A stretch of 64,000 bases of DNA from Granulicella aggregans. GTDB lineage: Bacteria; Acidobacteriota; Terriglobia; Terriglobales; Acidobacteriaceae. Below are positions 30,301 through 38,858 of the stretch, one piece after another. The DNA is taken from contig NZ_JAGSYE010000001.1 in assembly GCF_025685565.1 (NCBI RefSeq), positions 1,922,001-1,986,000 on the forward strand. The letters are read 5' to 3'. A model generated the notes under the pieces. It was not told the DNA's origin and searched no databases. It saw only the letters and a program-made list of their open reading frames with translations. The translations under genes and the position numbers were made by a program. Every line of letters begins with the position of its first letter. Positions within the stretch are counted from its first letter, which is position 1.

Positions 30301-31012
30301 CGTCGAAGGTGAGCAGGTTGTCGCGCTCGCGTCCACCGTTAATCTGGATGCTGCCCAGGCCGGTGCTAAAGTTGAAGCTCGAGACGTTGCTGGCCGCACC
30401 CGAGGCGTTCGCCGTGATCGGGCTTCCCGGGCCGCTGGTGATGCCGGCCTTGGTCAGCGCGGCGTAGATCGGGTTGCGACCGTTGATCGGCAGGTTGTCG
30501 ATCTGGTTGCTGGTGATGACACGTCCCAGCGTCGACGTGTCGGCGTTCAACGGCGTCTCCTCGGCGGTCACCTGCACCGTCTCTGTGCCGGAGCCCACCT
30601 TGAGCGAGAGATTGACGGTCGAGGGCAGCGACGGGTCGACGTTGTTTCCGCGGACCGCCTCCACGGCAAAGCCGGTAGCGGCGACCGAGATGGTGTACTT
30701 GCCCGGCGCGATGCCGTTGACGCTATAAGCGCCGGAGGCGTTGGTGGTGACCGTGCGCGTCAGGCCTGTTGTCTCGTTGGTCACCGTGACCTTCGCGCCC
30801 GCAACAACCGCACCGGCCGGGTCGGTGATGGTACCGGTGACGGCGGAGTTGTCTGATTGCGCGTAGAGGGCAGCGGGCGGCAGGAGGATCGCGGAGGAAC
30901 CAAGTGTTGCTGCCAGCAACGCAGCGTGGATGAGGCGCGCGGCCCATGACGAGGTTGGACGGCTCAGACGAGTACTCTGAGTGGAAGATGAAGATGACGG
31001 ATGCGTAGACAT
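27395..31012 (-). CDS. Oar-like TonB-dependent outer-membrane transporter with carboxypeptidase-regulatory domain
   Basis: The 1205-aa protein has a long N-terminal export region (Ser-rich start, hydrophobic 28-50). A carboxypeptidase-regulatory-like beta-sandwich follows at about 52-115 (VTGTITDPAGAVVAGAKVTV). Then come a plug-like region with INGRNPIYAALTKAGI, RIRASGDSVGVPDLDAVQEVQV and YGRSIGGQIRIITKSG, and a C-terminal beta-barrel ending in aromatic SLRYSF. This architecture is the acidobacterial Oar-like class, often with glycosidases and regulators beside it. GGAGG precedes the ATG. It probably imports oligosaccharide or glycoconjugate fragments produced by the adjacent GH92-PLC enzyme. 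A divergent regulator and paired palindromes lie upstream. Confidence 0.9.
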   Translation of the reverse strand: MSTHPSSSSSTQSTRLSRPTSSWAARLIHAALLAATLGSSAILLPPAALYAQSDNSAVTGTITDPAGAVVAGAKVTVTNETTGLTRTVTTNASGAYSVNGIAPGKYTISVAATGFAVEAVRGNNVDPSLPSTVNLSLKVGSGTETVQVTAEETPLNADTSTLGRVITSNQIDNLPINGRNPIYAALTKAGITSGPGSPITANASGAASNVSSFNFSTGLGSIQINGGRERDNLLTFDGAVAVRIRASGDSVGVPDLDAVQEVQVLATNYGAEYGRSIGGQIRIITKSGGANFHGSAYEYLQNPVLNANTWVRNHTNGVNNSNPLYPQALKTNYVQPFTYNQFGFNLTGPLYIPHFLPKGKVFFLYSEGFVQYPQTVNNPVTVPNPAFRTGDFSSVAQHIKDPQSGLACDPTAGGPGCFPGNIIPQYRLSPNGVGLLSIFPDPTPNFQVGSANLLQVAKYPARQQIDSGNLDILPTDKDYIRFRLIHFFYHEDNPFSAAYDTVPRLYDRPNQTGSLSWVRTLNSKTLNEVLLTASHDAARLSIDTSTGLYDRTKYGVNYPFLFPGTKDLPNKIPTIKFDSTNSGITAMDGSAYPSHSQGEIFDYADTFTRVIGDHTIKAGALYERSGENDRDQIAFSTSTAGQTNNQNGQFDFNGTNNKAGTGYDLADAALGLYYTYSEVGARAETPYRGNLYEFFAQDSFKATPKLHLEYGVRYTSIHPYYSLWNNAGSFDPAYYNASTAIQVNPSTGNPIAGTGDPLSGTVLWGDGFTGSAKSHVPAAAAGQYANLFHNLPRGYTNVQKFLFQPRVGVAYSVNDKTVFRTGFGRYTNRQGVSDFVFAGGIPPLQQVASVSSGTADNPGAGSNGTYPQLSGDIDQNSPQPEAYIWNASVERQIGFQTVAEVSYVGRHALHQQYGANINQLQPGTLTNPANKGISANALRPYQGYSAINLVEQGDTAFYQGLQVDITRRFTHGLGFGTAYTFASSRDCASFQKSVVPNTFDPKAICGPSDYDVRQVLVLNAVYEIPFKSGSHLLNQGLAGWQLTQVYQFQSGAPFSIATTQDIAGVGPGSGPQLLQFLPGASLKGNGKFSNSSTDSNSWFNIGTVGAQVFTTPAPGTFTTQHNRNILRAPGQDYFNASLQKRFATFEGQSLNFRVDAFDFPNHPNWNAPDTTYVDSTFFGSKTPTFGKVTSKNLQRSLQASLRYSF

Positions 31013-31351
31013 GGTGCCTCCAAAGGGTTTGCGCCGAGACGATAGGCCCAGGTGGGTTGCGGGCGGTTGCGTCTTGCTCTCGCTGACTTGGCGTTGTCGG
31101 TGCGTTCCTCATCGTCGGCTCAGTTCCATGCTCCGAAACAGGGGTTTACACGGTGTAATCCGGTTGCGTACACGGTGTCTCTGGCTCGTTTCGTATTGAT
31201 TCGGAGGGACTTACGGTTGTATGAAAATCCTGCTTGCCCCGTGTAGGCCTTACCCCCATCTTTCCCTCCTTTTACCGAACGTTCACCGAAAGGGCCTAAG
31301 TTTAGAGCTGGACGACACTTTACCTCCCGCTGTCTCTCTGAAAGGTCGACG
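31013..31351. other. Divergent intergenic region, TonB transporter / regulator
   Basis: No coding sequence is apparent. The region holds the two TACACGGTGT palindromes annotated separately and a short palindrome GAACGTTC at 31277-31284. It must contain promoters for both flanking genes; I could not assign clear -35/-10 pairs. Confidence 0.5.
31146..31179. promoter_or_regulatory. Paired palindromic operators, centres 22 bp apart
   Basis: TTACACGGTGTAA (31146-31158) is a perfect odd-centred palindrome. A second copy, TACACGGTGTC (31169-31179), has its centre exactly 22 bp away, two helical turns. The site lies between the divergent TonB transporter and the regulator gene and is probably a dimer-pair operator. 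The cognate protein is not identified; the adjacent regulator is a candidate, but its winged helix would be expected to prefer direct repeats. Confidence 0.65.
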
Positions 31352-32839
31352 ATGCCCACAGCCTCATCCGGGAAAGAACCGCCGAGCCTATCCGTGGCGG
31401 TGCCCGCGAGAGTGCAGTCGGATCGGCGACGATTCCAGGATGATCCGCGTTGGGCCCTGGTGGAACGGATCGCCGAAAGCCGTAGCCTGGGCAAGTCTCC
31501 GCGGCTAGCCGAATTCCTCCGCTACGTCTGCGACCGTCAAATTCGAGGTCGGGATGCCGAGATCACGGAACAGCGCATCGGGGTGAAGGTCTTTGGGCGG
31601 CCCGAGGGCTACAACTCCAACGAGGACAATATCGTCAGGAACTATGCGCGCACCCTGCGCAAGCGCCTGGCCGACTACTTCCGCAGCGAAGGCCGGGATG
31701 AGCCCTTACTCATCCTGATCCCGCGCGGCGGCTACGTTCCGGTCTTTACTCCGCGTGGAGCGTCCCAGGAGTTGGAGACAGAGTTCGCCGAGGAGAACGA
31801 CGCAACGTTGGAGGAGCCGTTGCCGCTCGACCCGCCGGCGATTGTCGCCGAGCAAGGACTGCCGCAGCTCGTCGACCATGTTGTTCCTGTCCGCGCGCCT
31901 CACGAGACGTGGCGATCCACAAAGGCCCTGGCCGCTGGCTTGCTGCTGCTCGTATGTGTCGGGATAGCTGGCTTTCTAGCAGGACGCGGCCACTTCGCCG
32001 GAGCGCTCCTTGAAGGCGAGACGACTCGCGCGAATCATCTGCTCTGGAGCGAGATCTTCCAGCCGTCGCGCGACACCTTTGTTGTCCCTGCCGATGGCGG
32101 CCTGGTCATGATGCAGAGCTTTATGCGCGAGAAGGTATCGCTTCCGGACTATGTCAATGGTGGCTATCGGTCCAGCGAAGAGATAGCGCGTGGCATGAAA
32201 GGTCTTCTTAAGGACAACTCCCCCGAGGACGAGGCGGCTTTGACCCACAAGGTCTCAGTCCTTGCAGCCAGGAGGTATACAAGCGTCGTTGATCTTGATC
32301 TGGCGGTAAAGCTGTCTCAAAGGGCGGAGGTCTTTCCGGATCGGCTGGTGATGCGATTTGCACGCGATCTGCGCATCGACGATCTTCGGGCCGGTAACGC
32401 AATCCTGATCGGCTCCAGTGACGCCAACCCGTGGGTTAGTCTCTTCGAGCGGCAACTGAACTTCCAGTTCTCGCGGGGCAACGAGTTTGGCGGCTCGGGC
32501 ACGATCCTCAACACGCATCCGCTCCGCGGTGAAGCCGACCACTACGCCAGTATCACCGGAGACCCCGCAAATCGCACCTACGGCGTCATCGCCTACGTTC
32601 CCAATCTCGAAAACACCGGCCATGTCCTCATCATCGAAGGGGTGAACATGGCTGGCACTCAGGCCGCCGGCGAGTTTCTCCTGAACCCGGACAAGATGAA
32701 GCCGATGCTCGACCGGGCGAGGAACCGGCAAGGGAAGCTGCAATCCTTCGAGATCCTGCTCGGAACTACCAGTATCGGATCGAGCGCCTCGACTTCAACT
32801 CCACTCAGTGTGCGAACTCAAGCCGAGGCAGGCAACTGA
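31352..32839 (+). CDS. Membrane-anchored winged-helix-like regulator (495 aa)
   Basis: The N-terminal 135 residues form a helix-rich block ending in a wing-like KRLADYF...LLILIPRGGYVPVF motif. This N-terminal domain is frequent in acidobacterial membrane regulators with an adenylate-cyclase-like or winged-helix N-terminus. A single membrane helix is at about 191-211 (KALAAGLLLLVCVGIAGFLAG). The 280-residue C-terminal part, presumably periplasmic, has blocks such as ILIGSSDANPWVSLFE and GHVLIIEGVNMAGTQAAGEF and no named domain that I recognise. The gene is divergent from the TonB transporter, so it probably senses a substrate and controls that locus. AAAGG precedes the ATG. Confidence 0.75.
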   Translation: MPTASSGKEPPSLSVAVPARVQSDRRRFQDDPRWALVERIAESRSLGKSPRLAEFLRYVCDRQIRGRDAEITEQRIGVKVFGRPEGYNSNEDNIVRNYARTLRKRLADYFRSEGRDEPLLILIPRGGYVPVFTPRGASQELETEFAEENDATLEEPLPLDPPAIVAEQGLPQLVDHVVPVRAPHETWRSTKALAAGLLLLVCVGIAGFLAGRGHFAGALLEGETTRANHLLWSEIFQPSRDTFVVPADGGLVMMQSFMREKVSLPDYVNGGYRSSEEIARGMKGLLKDNSPEDEAALTHKVSVLAARRYTSVVDLDLAVKLSQRAEVFPDRLVMRFARDLRIDDLRAGNAILIGSSDANPWVSLFERQLNFQFSRGNEFGGSGTILNTHPLRGEADHYASITGDPANRTYGVIAYVPNLENTGHVLIIEGVNMAGTQAAGEFLLNPDKMKPMLDRARNRQGKLQSFEILLGTTSIGSSASTSTPLSVRTQAEAGN

Positions 32840-32924
32840 CGCGATCGCGCTCTAAAGCTTCTGAGTCTGACACCGAGTCCCACACGTCCAATCTCCGTCG
32901 ATCAATCGGCTCAAGGACATACCC

Positions 32925-34013
32925 ATGGAATACAAGACACTTGGCAACACCGGCCTGCTCGTCTCCACGCTCTGCTTTGGCACCATGACCATCGCCGGGG
33001 ATGACGAGACAGCCCTCTCTGAAAATGGTGCCATCTGGAAGTCCATTGGCAACGTCGGGCAGGCAGGCTCTGACGAGCTCATCAAGGCGTCCTTCGACGC
33101 CGGCATCAACTTCTTCGATACCGCCGATGTCTACTCCGAAGGCCGCTCCGAAACCGCTCTCGGCCAGTCCTTCAAGAACCTCAACATCGCTCGCAAAGAC
33201 GTCGTCATCGCCACCAAGGTCTACGGTCGCGTGGGCCCTGGCCGCAACGATGTAGGCGCATCCCGCGGGCATATCATGGACGCAGTCGACGCCAGCCTCA
33301 AACGCCTCCAGACCGACCACATCGACCTCTACCAGATCCACGGCAATGACATCCTTACACCCATCGAAGAGACGCTCAACGCTCTCGATACCCTCGTCCG
33401 CTCCGGCAAAGTCCGCTACATCGGCGTCTCCAACTGGCAGACTTGGAAGATTGCCAAAGCCCTCGCCATCTCCGAGTTCCGCAACCTCGCCCGCTTCGAC
33501 ACCTTGCAGGCCTACTACTCCATCGCAGGCCGCGATCTTGAACGCGAGATCGTACCTCTGCTCGAAGCAGAGAAGACCGGTCTCCTCGTCTGGAGCCCCC
33601 TCGCGGGTGGTCTGCTCTCCGGCAAATTCAGCCGCGAAAACCAGAAGCCCGAAGACTCCCGCCGTTCCAACTTCGACTTTCCCATCGTCGACAAGGAGCG
33701 CACCTGGAAGATCCTCGACGTCATCGCTCCGATTGCGAAGGCCCACAACTGTTCTGCCGCGCGCGTCTCTCTGGCATGGCTGCTTGCGAAGCCCGTCGTT
33801 ACGTCGATCATCATAGGAGCCAAGCGCCCGGACCAGCTTGCCGACAACATCGCCGCAGTCGACCTCAAACTCTCATCTGAAGAATTGAAGCAACTCGATG
33901 AAGTCAGCACACTCCCGCCCGAGTACCCCGGCTGGATGCTTCCTTTCCAAGGCGCAAACCGTCTCGACCCGAAGATTCCTCGCCCCGGCACGGTGAGCGC
34001 CGAGGAAAAGTAA
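32925..34013 (+). CDS. Aldo/keto reductase
   Basis: The 362-aa protein is an NADPH-dependent (beta/alpha)8 oxidoreductase. The catalytic tetrad is visible: D65 and Y70 in FFDTADVYSEG, K98 in IATKVYG and H139 in LYQIHGND. The C-terminal SIIIGAKRPDQLADN segment is the cofactor-phosphate binding region. It is most like the YghZ/Tas-type bacterial enzymes. The substrate is unknown. It lies 85 bases downstream of the regulator gene on the same strand and could be co-transcribed with it. It is convergent with the patatin gene. Confidence 0.92.
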   Translation: MEYKTLGNTGLLVSTLCFGTMTIAGDDETALSENGAIWKSIGNVGQAGSDELIKASFDAGINFFDTADVYSEGRSETALGQSFKNLNIARKDVVIATKVYGRVGPGRNDVGASRGHIMDAVDASLKRLQTDHIDLYQIHGNDILTPIEETLNALDTLVRSGKVRYIGVSNWQTWKIAKALAISEFRNLARFDTLQAYYSIAGRDLEREIVPLLEAEKTGLLVWSPLAGGLLSGKFSRENQKPEDSRRSNFDFPIVDKERTWKILDVIAPIAKAHNCSAARVSLAWLLAKPVVTSIIIGAKRPDQLADNIAAVDLKLSSEELKQLDEVSTLPPEYPGWMLPFQGANRLDPKIPRPGTVSAEEK

Positions 34014-34094
34014 ACAAATGCACGTGGGCCCAAGGAACGACGTGAACTCTGAAGAAACTGGGCGTCTTAAGCAAATGGAGCAGAAGGTCCTCTC

Positions 34095-35228
34095 TTAGAG
34101 GAAGTGCCCCGCCTTTACCTGCAACTCAGCCGCACGCAAAGCGATTGCGTGAATCTCCTTCATGCCAGCGGGATTGTCGATGCGCCGCATGGCGGTGAGT
34201 TGGCGGTCGGTGAAGTGTAGATTGAGATGCTCGCGCAGCCATGCAGCTTCTAGAGGTAAGTCGTAGCGCTGAAAGCGAAGCAGGGCCCTCCCCCCGAAGA
34301 TCTCCCCTGCAAGGTCGCCAAGTTCGCTGTTGATCGGCCAGGGTTCGGGCGTATCCCCAAACCATTGCAGCAAGGTGAGAGCGAGCAACTGCCCGTCGGC
34401 GACTGTGTCCATTAAGGCACGGAGAGCGAGTCCTCCGGCGGTGAAGGGCGGTTTTGCGCCAGCAGGAAGGCGGCGGCGGTATTGTCCAGCTCCGATGGAT
34501 AGCAAGATCAGATTTTCGGGGCCAACCTTCCATTGCAGACCAAAGGCTCGCGCCTGGCTCAGCATTAAGAGGGCCAGAGACGGATTGTTGTAGGGCGAGA
34601 GTCCTCCGTCAATGAATAGTGCCCGGTCGCTGCCCTCGATTACCTGCTGAAGCTGAGGGCGGAAGAAGCCAGGCGCGGCGGTGCTGGCGCGCACCATGTC
34701 CGCCAAGCGGTATCGGCGATTGCCGATAAAGTTGCCGTCGGGCGGGTCGTTCCAGAAAGGAGCACGGGGATTGTTGGAGATGAGCCAGGGACTGGAGGTG
34801 TCGAAGCGGCGTGCCATCATCGCCAGACCGGTGCGAATGCTTTCGCTCTCCAGGGTGCGGTCGCCGAACAAGTCATTCAATAGCAGCGTTAGGGGGGTTG
34901 CGTCGAAGAGGGGTGCGAGACCCGGAACCCGCCACCGTCTGCGCCGAAAGGCCTTTGGTGCCAGGTCGAGATACATTTGGGTGACTTCTGCAGCCGAGTA
35001 TCCGATGGAGAGGCAAGCGGCGATGATAGCGCCGGTCGAAGTTCCGCCGACAAGATCAAACCAATCGCAGAGACGGAAGGCTGGGTCTCCGCCGCGACTC
35101 TCGCGCAACAGAGATTCGACGCGCTCCAGGAATGCGAGCTCGATGATACCCAGAGTACCGCCGCCATCCAAAGACAGGATTCGCTTTGGGCCGAGGCCGA
35201 GAAGATGAGCGTCGCTTTCTTTCGACAT
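34095..35228 (-). CDS. Patatin-like phospholipase
   Basis: The 377-aa protein has the complete patatin dyad: oxyanion hole DGGGTLG (21-27), nucleophile S64 in GGTSTGA and D207 in DGGLSPYNNPS. There is no signal peptide, so it acts in the cytosol on membrane lipids. Size and motifs are similar to CapV-type effectors of CBASS antiphage systems, but no cyclase (CD-NTase) gene is present. It is divergent from the SLOG-TM gene, sharing a 282-base AT-richer intergenic region, so it may be the phospholipase arm of the adjacent candidate defence locus or an unrelated lipase. Both readings remain open. Confidence 0.88.
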   Translation of the reverse strand: MSKESDAHLLGLGPKRILSLDGGGTLGIIELAFLERVESLLRESRGGDPAFRLCDWFDLVGGTSTGAIIAACLSIGYSAAEVTQMYLDLAPKAFRRRRWRVPGLAPLFDATPLTLLLNDLFGDRTLESESIRTGLAMMARRFDTSSPWLISNNPRAPFWNDPPDGNFIGNRRYRLADMVRASTAAPGFFRPQLQQVIEGSDRALFIDGGLSPYNNPSLALLMLSQARAFGLQWKVGPENLILLSIGAGQYRRRLPAGAKPPFTAGGLALRALMDTVADGQLLALTLLQWFGDTPEPWPINSELGDLAGEIFGGRALLRFQRYDLPLEAAWLREHLNLHFTDRQLTAMRRIDNPAGMKEIHAIALRAAELQVKAGHFL

Positions 35229-35510
35229 GGCGGCCTAAGAAATCTTCGGTGAACAAGAGGTCGACGAGGGTGCAAAGTCATTGCTTGCAAAGGGCGCGTT
35301 GACTTCGTGATGTGAGTAAGGATCGATGAGTTCTTGATTGCAGAAAATATAGCATAGCCTTTTCGGCATTTAAGGAAGCCGGTTCGTTCGGCGATGACTG
35401 CGGAACGATCATCAAGACCAGCCGATGGTTGGCGTTGCCAAAGATGCTGCCATTCTTGACAAAAGATTCCTGGATTCTTGAACGGCTCATCGTAGAATTC
35501 TCCTACGCTT

Positions 35511-37238
35511 ATGGGCAAATCAACCCGGCCTCCGAAGAGTGCGGTGTCACTGGTAGTGGCAGTTTCAGGCCACCGTGATCTGTATCCCGAAGATATTCCA
35601 TCGCTGCAAAAGAGCGTCTATGAGATTCTCAAGACGCTGCATGAGAGCTATCCAGATACGTCCCTGCTGCTACTGACCGGGCTGGCTGAGGGTGCGGATC
35701 GAGTGGCAGCTAGAGCCATGAAGGAGCTCGGCTTCCCCTATATTGCCGTGCTGCCGATGAATGCGGATCTTTATCGGATGGATTTTCAATCGCCTGAAAG
35801 TTTGGCAGAGTTTGACGGCATGCTGCAAGACGCGGCCGGAGCTCTGGAATTGCCGAACTGCGAAGGGGTGACCGATCACGATTTGAACTTTCCAGGCGCG
35901 CCGAAACGAACTATGCAATATGAGGCGCTCGGCCGATTTCTAACGCAATATAGCCAGGCGCTTATTGCAATATGGGATGGAGACCCCGAGGTCAAGCAAG
36001 GCGGAACTAATCATGTAATTCGCCTGAAGCTTGGCGACCTTACCGCATTTGAGAAGAGAGATGATTTCGCCACTCGAAGGGTCGGCACCGGGCCCGTGTA
36101 CGTGGTGTATGCGCGCCGAAAGAGTTCCGAGGCTCCGCTCATGCCTCGCCTTGAGTCCACTGTGCGCTGGCCGCAGGGTGCGAACGAGGAGAGCTACTCC
36201 GAAGCGTATCGCTTGCTTAACCGGTTCAATCGCGACGTTGCGGAGGGCGGCGAGCCGCTGTGCAAGCGAGCAGAGAAGAGCCGGAACAGACTTGTGGAGG
36301 AGCACAAAGTGGCCGACTTGGCCATCAATATGGAATGGGCGGCTCGGGTCTACTCCTTTGCCGATGCTCTTGCGGATCGCTATAACTACTGGAGTATTCT
36401 TCGATGGCAGGTTGTCTATCTCCTGCTCGCGATTACAGGGGTTTTTCTAATTTGGGTGCACTTCAATGACCTGGAGTCGAATTGGCACCCGCTGGTGGCT
36501 TATTATGCGGGTTTCCTGGGTGTCGCGGCCTTTATCAGCTACGAACAAATTACAAAGAGACGGGAACGCCACGAAGACTACCGCGCGCTCGCGGAGGCGC
36601 TTCGCGTGCAATTTTTCTGGATGGTCGCTGGACTTCCCGATCTTGCGGCGGACCATTACCAGACTCAGCAAGCCGGCGAGATGGCCTGGATTCGCGACGC
36701 GATCAGCGAGTGCGCGCTGTATCAGCAACCCGCTGCCTGGAAGCCCGGCCATCGATGGAAGCCTGCACAAAGTTATCAACTTACGTATGCCTGGATCTCG
36801 GGGCAGAAAGAATTTTTCGCCGGCAAGAGCCTGCGCTACGACAGGCTGCACAATCGCTACAACACGATTGCTCTAGTAGCAGGAGCAATCGGAATTTCGA
36901 TTCCGGTGGCAACATTTATTGCAGTCGTTTATTTCGGAATGTCAGATGGTCGCGCACACGGCACTCATATTGTGGCTGCGATTTTGTTGTGGTGGGCGGC
37001 TCTGGGCTGGAGTTATATTGAGCGGCGCGGCTGGGGATACCTGGCGCGTCAGTATGCACGGATGTATCGCGTGTTCAGCAAGTCCGAAACAGACTTGAGG
37101 AGCTTCGAAGAGCGAGGAAATTTTGAGTTTTGCCGGCTGACGATCTTTGAGTTGGGCTGCGAGGCTCTAGCGGAAAATGCAGAGTGGTTGGCTACTCATC
37201 GGGAACACAAGTTATCTCTAAAGATGCTGGTGGGGTAA
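35511..37238 (+). CDS. SLOG-domain protein with four membrane helices
   Basis: Residues 12-200 look like a SLOG nucleotide/ADP-ribose-ligand fold: VAVSGHRDLYPED (17-29), LLTGLAEGADRVAARAM (54-70) and IAVLPM (78-83), then ALIAIWDGD (150-158), all at positions expected for SLOG/LOG phosphate-binding loops. The C-terminal half has helices at about 299-317, 326-344, 451-475 and 485-502, forming two 2-TM hairpins. SLOG sensors joined to membrane effectors are a predicted class of nucleotide-activated membrane-disrupting proteins, and SLOG is also the NAD-derived-signal sensor in Thoeris. It is the first gene of an apparent four-gene plus-strand operon. I see no strong Shine-Dalgarno. Role in phage defence is inferred. 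Confidence 0.8.
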   Translation: MGKSTRPPKSAVSLVVAVSGHRDLYPEDIPSLQKSVYEILKTLHESYPDTSLLLLTGLAEGADRVAARAMKELGFPYIAVLPMNADLYRMDFQSPESLAEFDGMLQDAAGALELPNCEGVTDHDLNFPGAPKRTMQYEALGRFLTQYSQALIAIWDGDPEVKQGGTNHVIRLKLGDLTAFEKRDDFATRRVGTGPVYVVYARRKSSEAPLMPRLESTVRWPQGANEESYSEAYRLLNRFNRDVAEGGEPLCKRAEKSRNRLVEEHKVADLAINMEWAARVYSFADALADRYNYWSILRWQVVYLLLAITGVFLIWVHFNDLESNWHPLVAYYAGFLGVAAFISYEQITKRRERHEDYRALAEALRVQFFWMVAGLPDLAADHYQTQQAGEMAWIRDAISECALYQQPAAWKPGHRWKPAQSYQLTYAWISGQKEFFAGKSLRYDRLHNRYNTIALVAGAIGISIPVATFIAVVYFGMSDGRAHGTHIVAAILLWWAALGWSYIERRGWGYLARQYARMYRVFSKSETDLRSFEERGNFEFCRLTIFELGCEALAENAEWLATHREHKLSLKMLVG

Positions 37239-37284
37239 GAACAAAGTTTTGCATCGCATCCCTCGCCGGAGGACAAACCGCGGT

Positions 37285-38184
37285 ATGCATATTGCTCCGA
37301 ATGACTTCACTCATCCGACCGACGAGGCAGCCCTGGATAATCTTGAATCGATTCCTCTGTTTGGGGAGTGTTCTAAAGCGTTCCTGAAGGTGTTCGCCGA
37401 AGAGTTCTTCTTTGGCTTGAACATGGCCCAGAAGATTCGATTGGGGCCGCTTCAACTTCCTAAGATCTATAGCCATTTGCCGCCGATCTGCGAGAAGCTG
37501 GGTATCGATCTGCCTGAGCTTTACCTCGAGATGAACCCCGCTCCGAATGCCTATACCTACGGCGATTCAAAGGTGTTCATCACGGTGACCTCCGGGTTGG
37601 TGGAGTTTCTGGATGAAGAAGAGCTGCACGCCGTGATCGCGCATGAATGTGGCCACATCGTATGCCGCCATGTGCTGTGTCACACGATGGCGGATATGCT
37701 GACGCGGATCGGCTCAAGCATCTTTGGGCCGTTTGCTGCGGTATCGCTTCCGGTGCAACTTGCATTGACCCATTGGGCTCGGTGCAGCGAACTCTCCGCC
37801 GATCGAGCTGCGGCGCTGGTGATGGGCAGCGGTGACCCGATCATGCGAACCATGATCCGGCTTGCGGGGGGTTCACGCGCGATCACCCAGGATGTAAATC
37901 TGGACCTGTACCTGGAGCAAGCGGTTGCCTATGATGCGCTGCGTGAGACTTTGTGGGACAGACTTCTGCAAGGCGTCGCGGTGATGCAGCAGGACCATCC
38001 TTTTCTGGCAGTGCGGACGCGGGAGATTCGCGACTGGTGCCAGACCGGGCGATTTGTACAGATGGCGGAATCGTTGCGAGTCCCACCGTCTGGAGAGCGT
38101 TGTGCGCAATGCGGCAGCCCGCGGCAACCGGGCTGGAAGTTCTGTAGCACCTGCGGTCGGCGCTTCGACGCGGCTGTCGCCTGA
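37285..38184 (+). CDS. Soluble M48-like zinc metallopeptidase with C-terminal zinc ribbon
   Basis: The 299-aa protein has the M48 active site: H120-E121-x-x-H124 (HECGH), and E169 with D173 in CSELSADRA as third-ligand motif. The last 30 residues are a zinc ribbon with two CxxC pairs (CAQCG and CSTCG). Unlike HtpX and Ste24 it has no membrane helices. I use ATG 37285, because GGAGGA lies 11 bases upstream; the longer frame begins with TTG at 37249 and has no ribosome site. It follows the SLOG gene by 46 bases and is 11 bases before the next zinc-ribbon gene. In this context a protease that activates or degrades an effector is plausible, but the substrate is unknown. Confidence 0.85.
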   Translation: MHIAPNDFTHPTDEAALDNLESIPLFGECSKAFLKVFAEEFFFGLNMAQKIRLGPLQLPKIYSHLPPICEKLGIDLPELYLEMNPAPNAYTYGDSKVFITVTSGLVEFLDEEELHAVIAHECGHIVCRHVLCHTMADMLTRIGSSIFGPFAAVSLPVQLALTHWARCSELSADRAAALVMGSGDPIMRTMIRLAGGSRAITQDVNLDLYLEQAVAYDALRETLWDRLLQGVAVMQQDHPFLAVRTREIRDWCQTGRFVQMAESLRVPPSGERCAQCGSPRQPGWKFCSTCGRRFDAAVA

Positions 38185-38195
38185 GAGGTTCCTAG

Positions 38196-38726
38196 ATGGG
38201 CATTTTCAAGGCATCAAAAGAATTCGGAATAACAGTCCCCGACCTTGAGCCGGTAGCTGAGGCCGTGATGCAGCACTTTCGCGAACAAGGATACGATGTC
38301 TCCGGTGACCGGACTCTGTTGCAGGGCTGGGATATCAGTCTGCACAAGGGAAGTGCTTTCAAGGCAGTGCTCGGGCTGCAGAGCGCTCTGAAGATTCAGA
38401 TTGAGACTGCGGGGACGGTGACCCAGGTGAGAGTCGGCATTGGGATCTTCGGACAACAAGCCATCCCTACGGCGATCAGCATGCTGGTCTTCTGGCCGGT
38501 ACTCGTGACCCAGATCTGGGGCATGGTCTCCCAGGCGCGACTGGACCAGGAAGCGATAGACGAAGTGGGGCGGGAACTAGAGCGATGTGCCGGCACGTCG
38601 TCAAACTACACGACGGGAGGCTCGCACCCGTTGTTTTGTACTGCTTGTGGAGGGCAGCTAAGTGCGGGGATGCGGTTTTGCCCTCATTGCGGATTCCCAC
38701 AATCAGGTGATTTAAGTCCCGGCTAA
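38196..38726 (+). CDS. Small zinc-ribbon protein of unknown function
   Basis: The 176-aa protein has an N-terminal domain of about 100 residues with a beta-sheet pattern (AVLGLQSALKIQIE, QVRVGIGIFG). A hydrophobic stretch at about 91-108 (PTAISMLVFWPVLVTQIWG) could be a membrane-associated helix, and a C-terminal zinc ribbon has CTACGG and CPHCG. The zinc ribbon resembles that of the upstream peptidase. GAGAGG precedes the ATG. It is translationally close to the M48 gene and probably works with it. I do not recognise the family. Confidence 0.75.
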   Translation: MGIFKASKEFGITVPDLEPVAEAVMQHFREQGYDVSGDRTLLQGWDISLHKGSAFKAVLGLQSALKIQIETAGTVTQVRVGIGIFGQQAIPTAISMLVFWPVLVTQIWGMVSQARLDQEAIDEVGRELERCAGTSSNYTTGGSHPLFCTACGGQLSAGMRFCPHCGFPQSGDLSPG

Positions 38727-38858
38727 GTTTTGCTTTGGTGCTTGCTTCCTGACGTGTATTCTCGTTGCCATATCGTGGAACAACGTTGGAATGAATCTGA
38801 ATTCCTATGTGCCTAGAGACTTTTGGACTTCGGAAGGTAGTTGGAGGCGGCTCCCAGG

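Noticed and set aside
29408..30856. Long open frame (482 codons) antisense to the Oar-like transporter
   Set aside because: It is the opposite-strand shadow of a clearly real gene; its translation has only charged, repetitive composition and no domain.
34095..35228. CBASS system
   Set aside because: A CapV-like patatin is present but no CD-NTase, ubiquitin-like or nuclease partner gene is found in the window.
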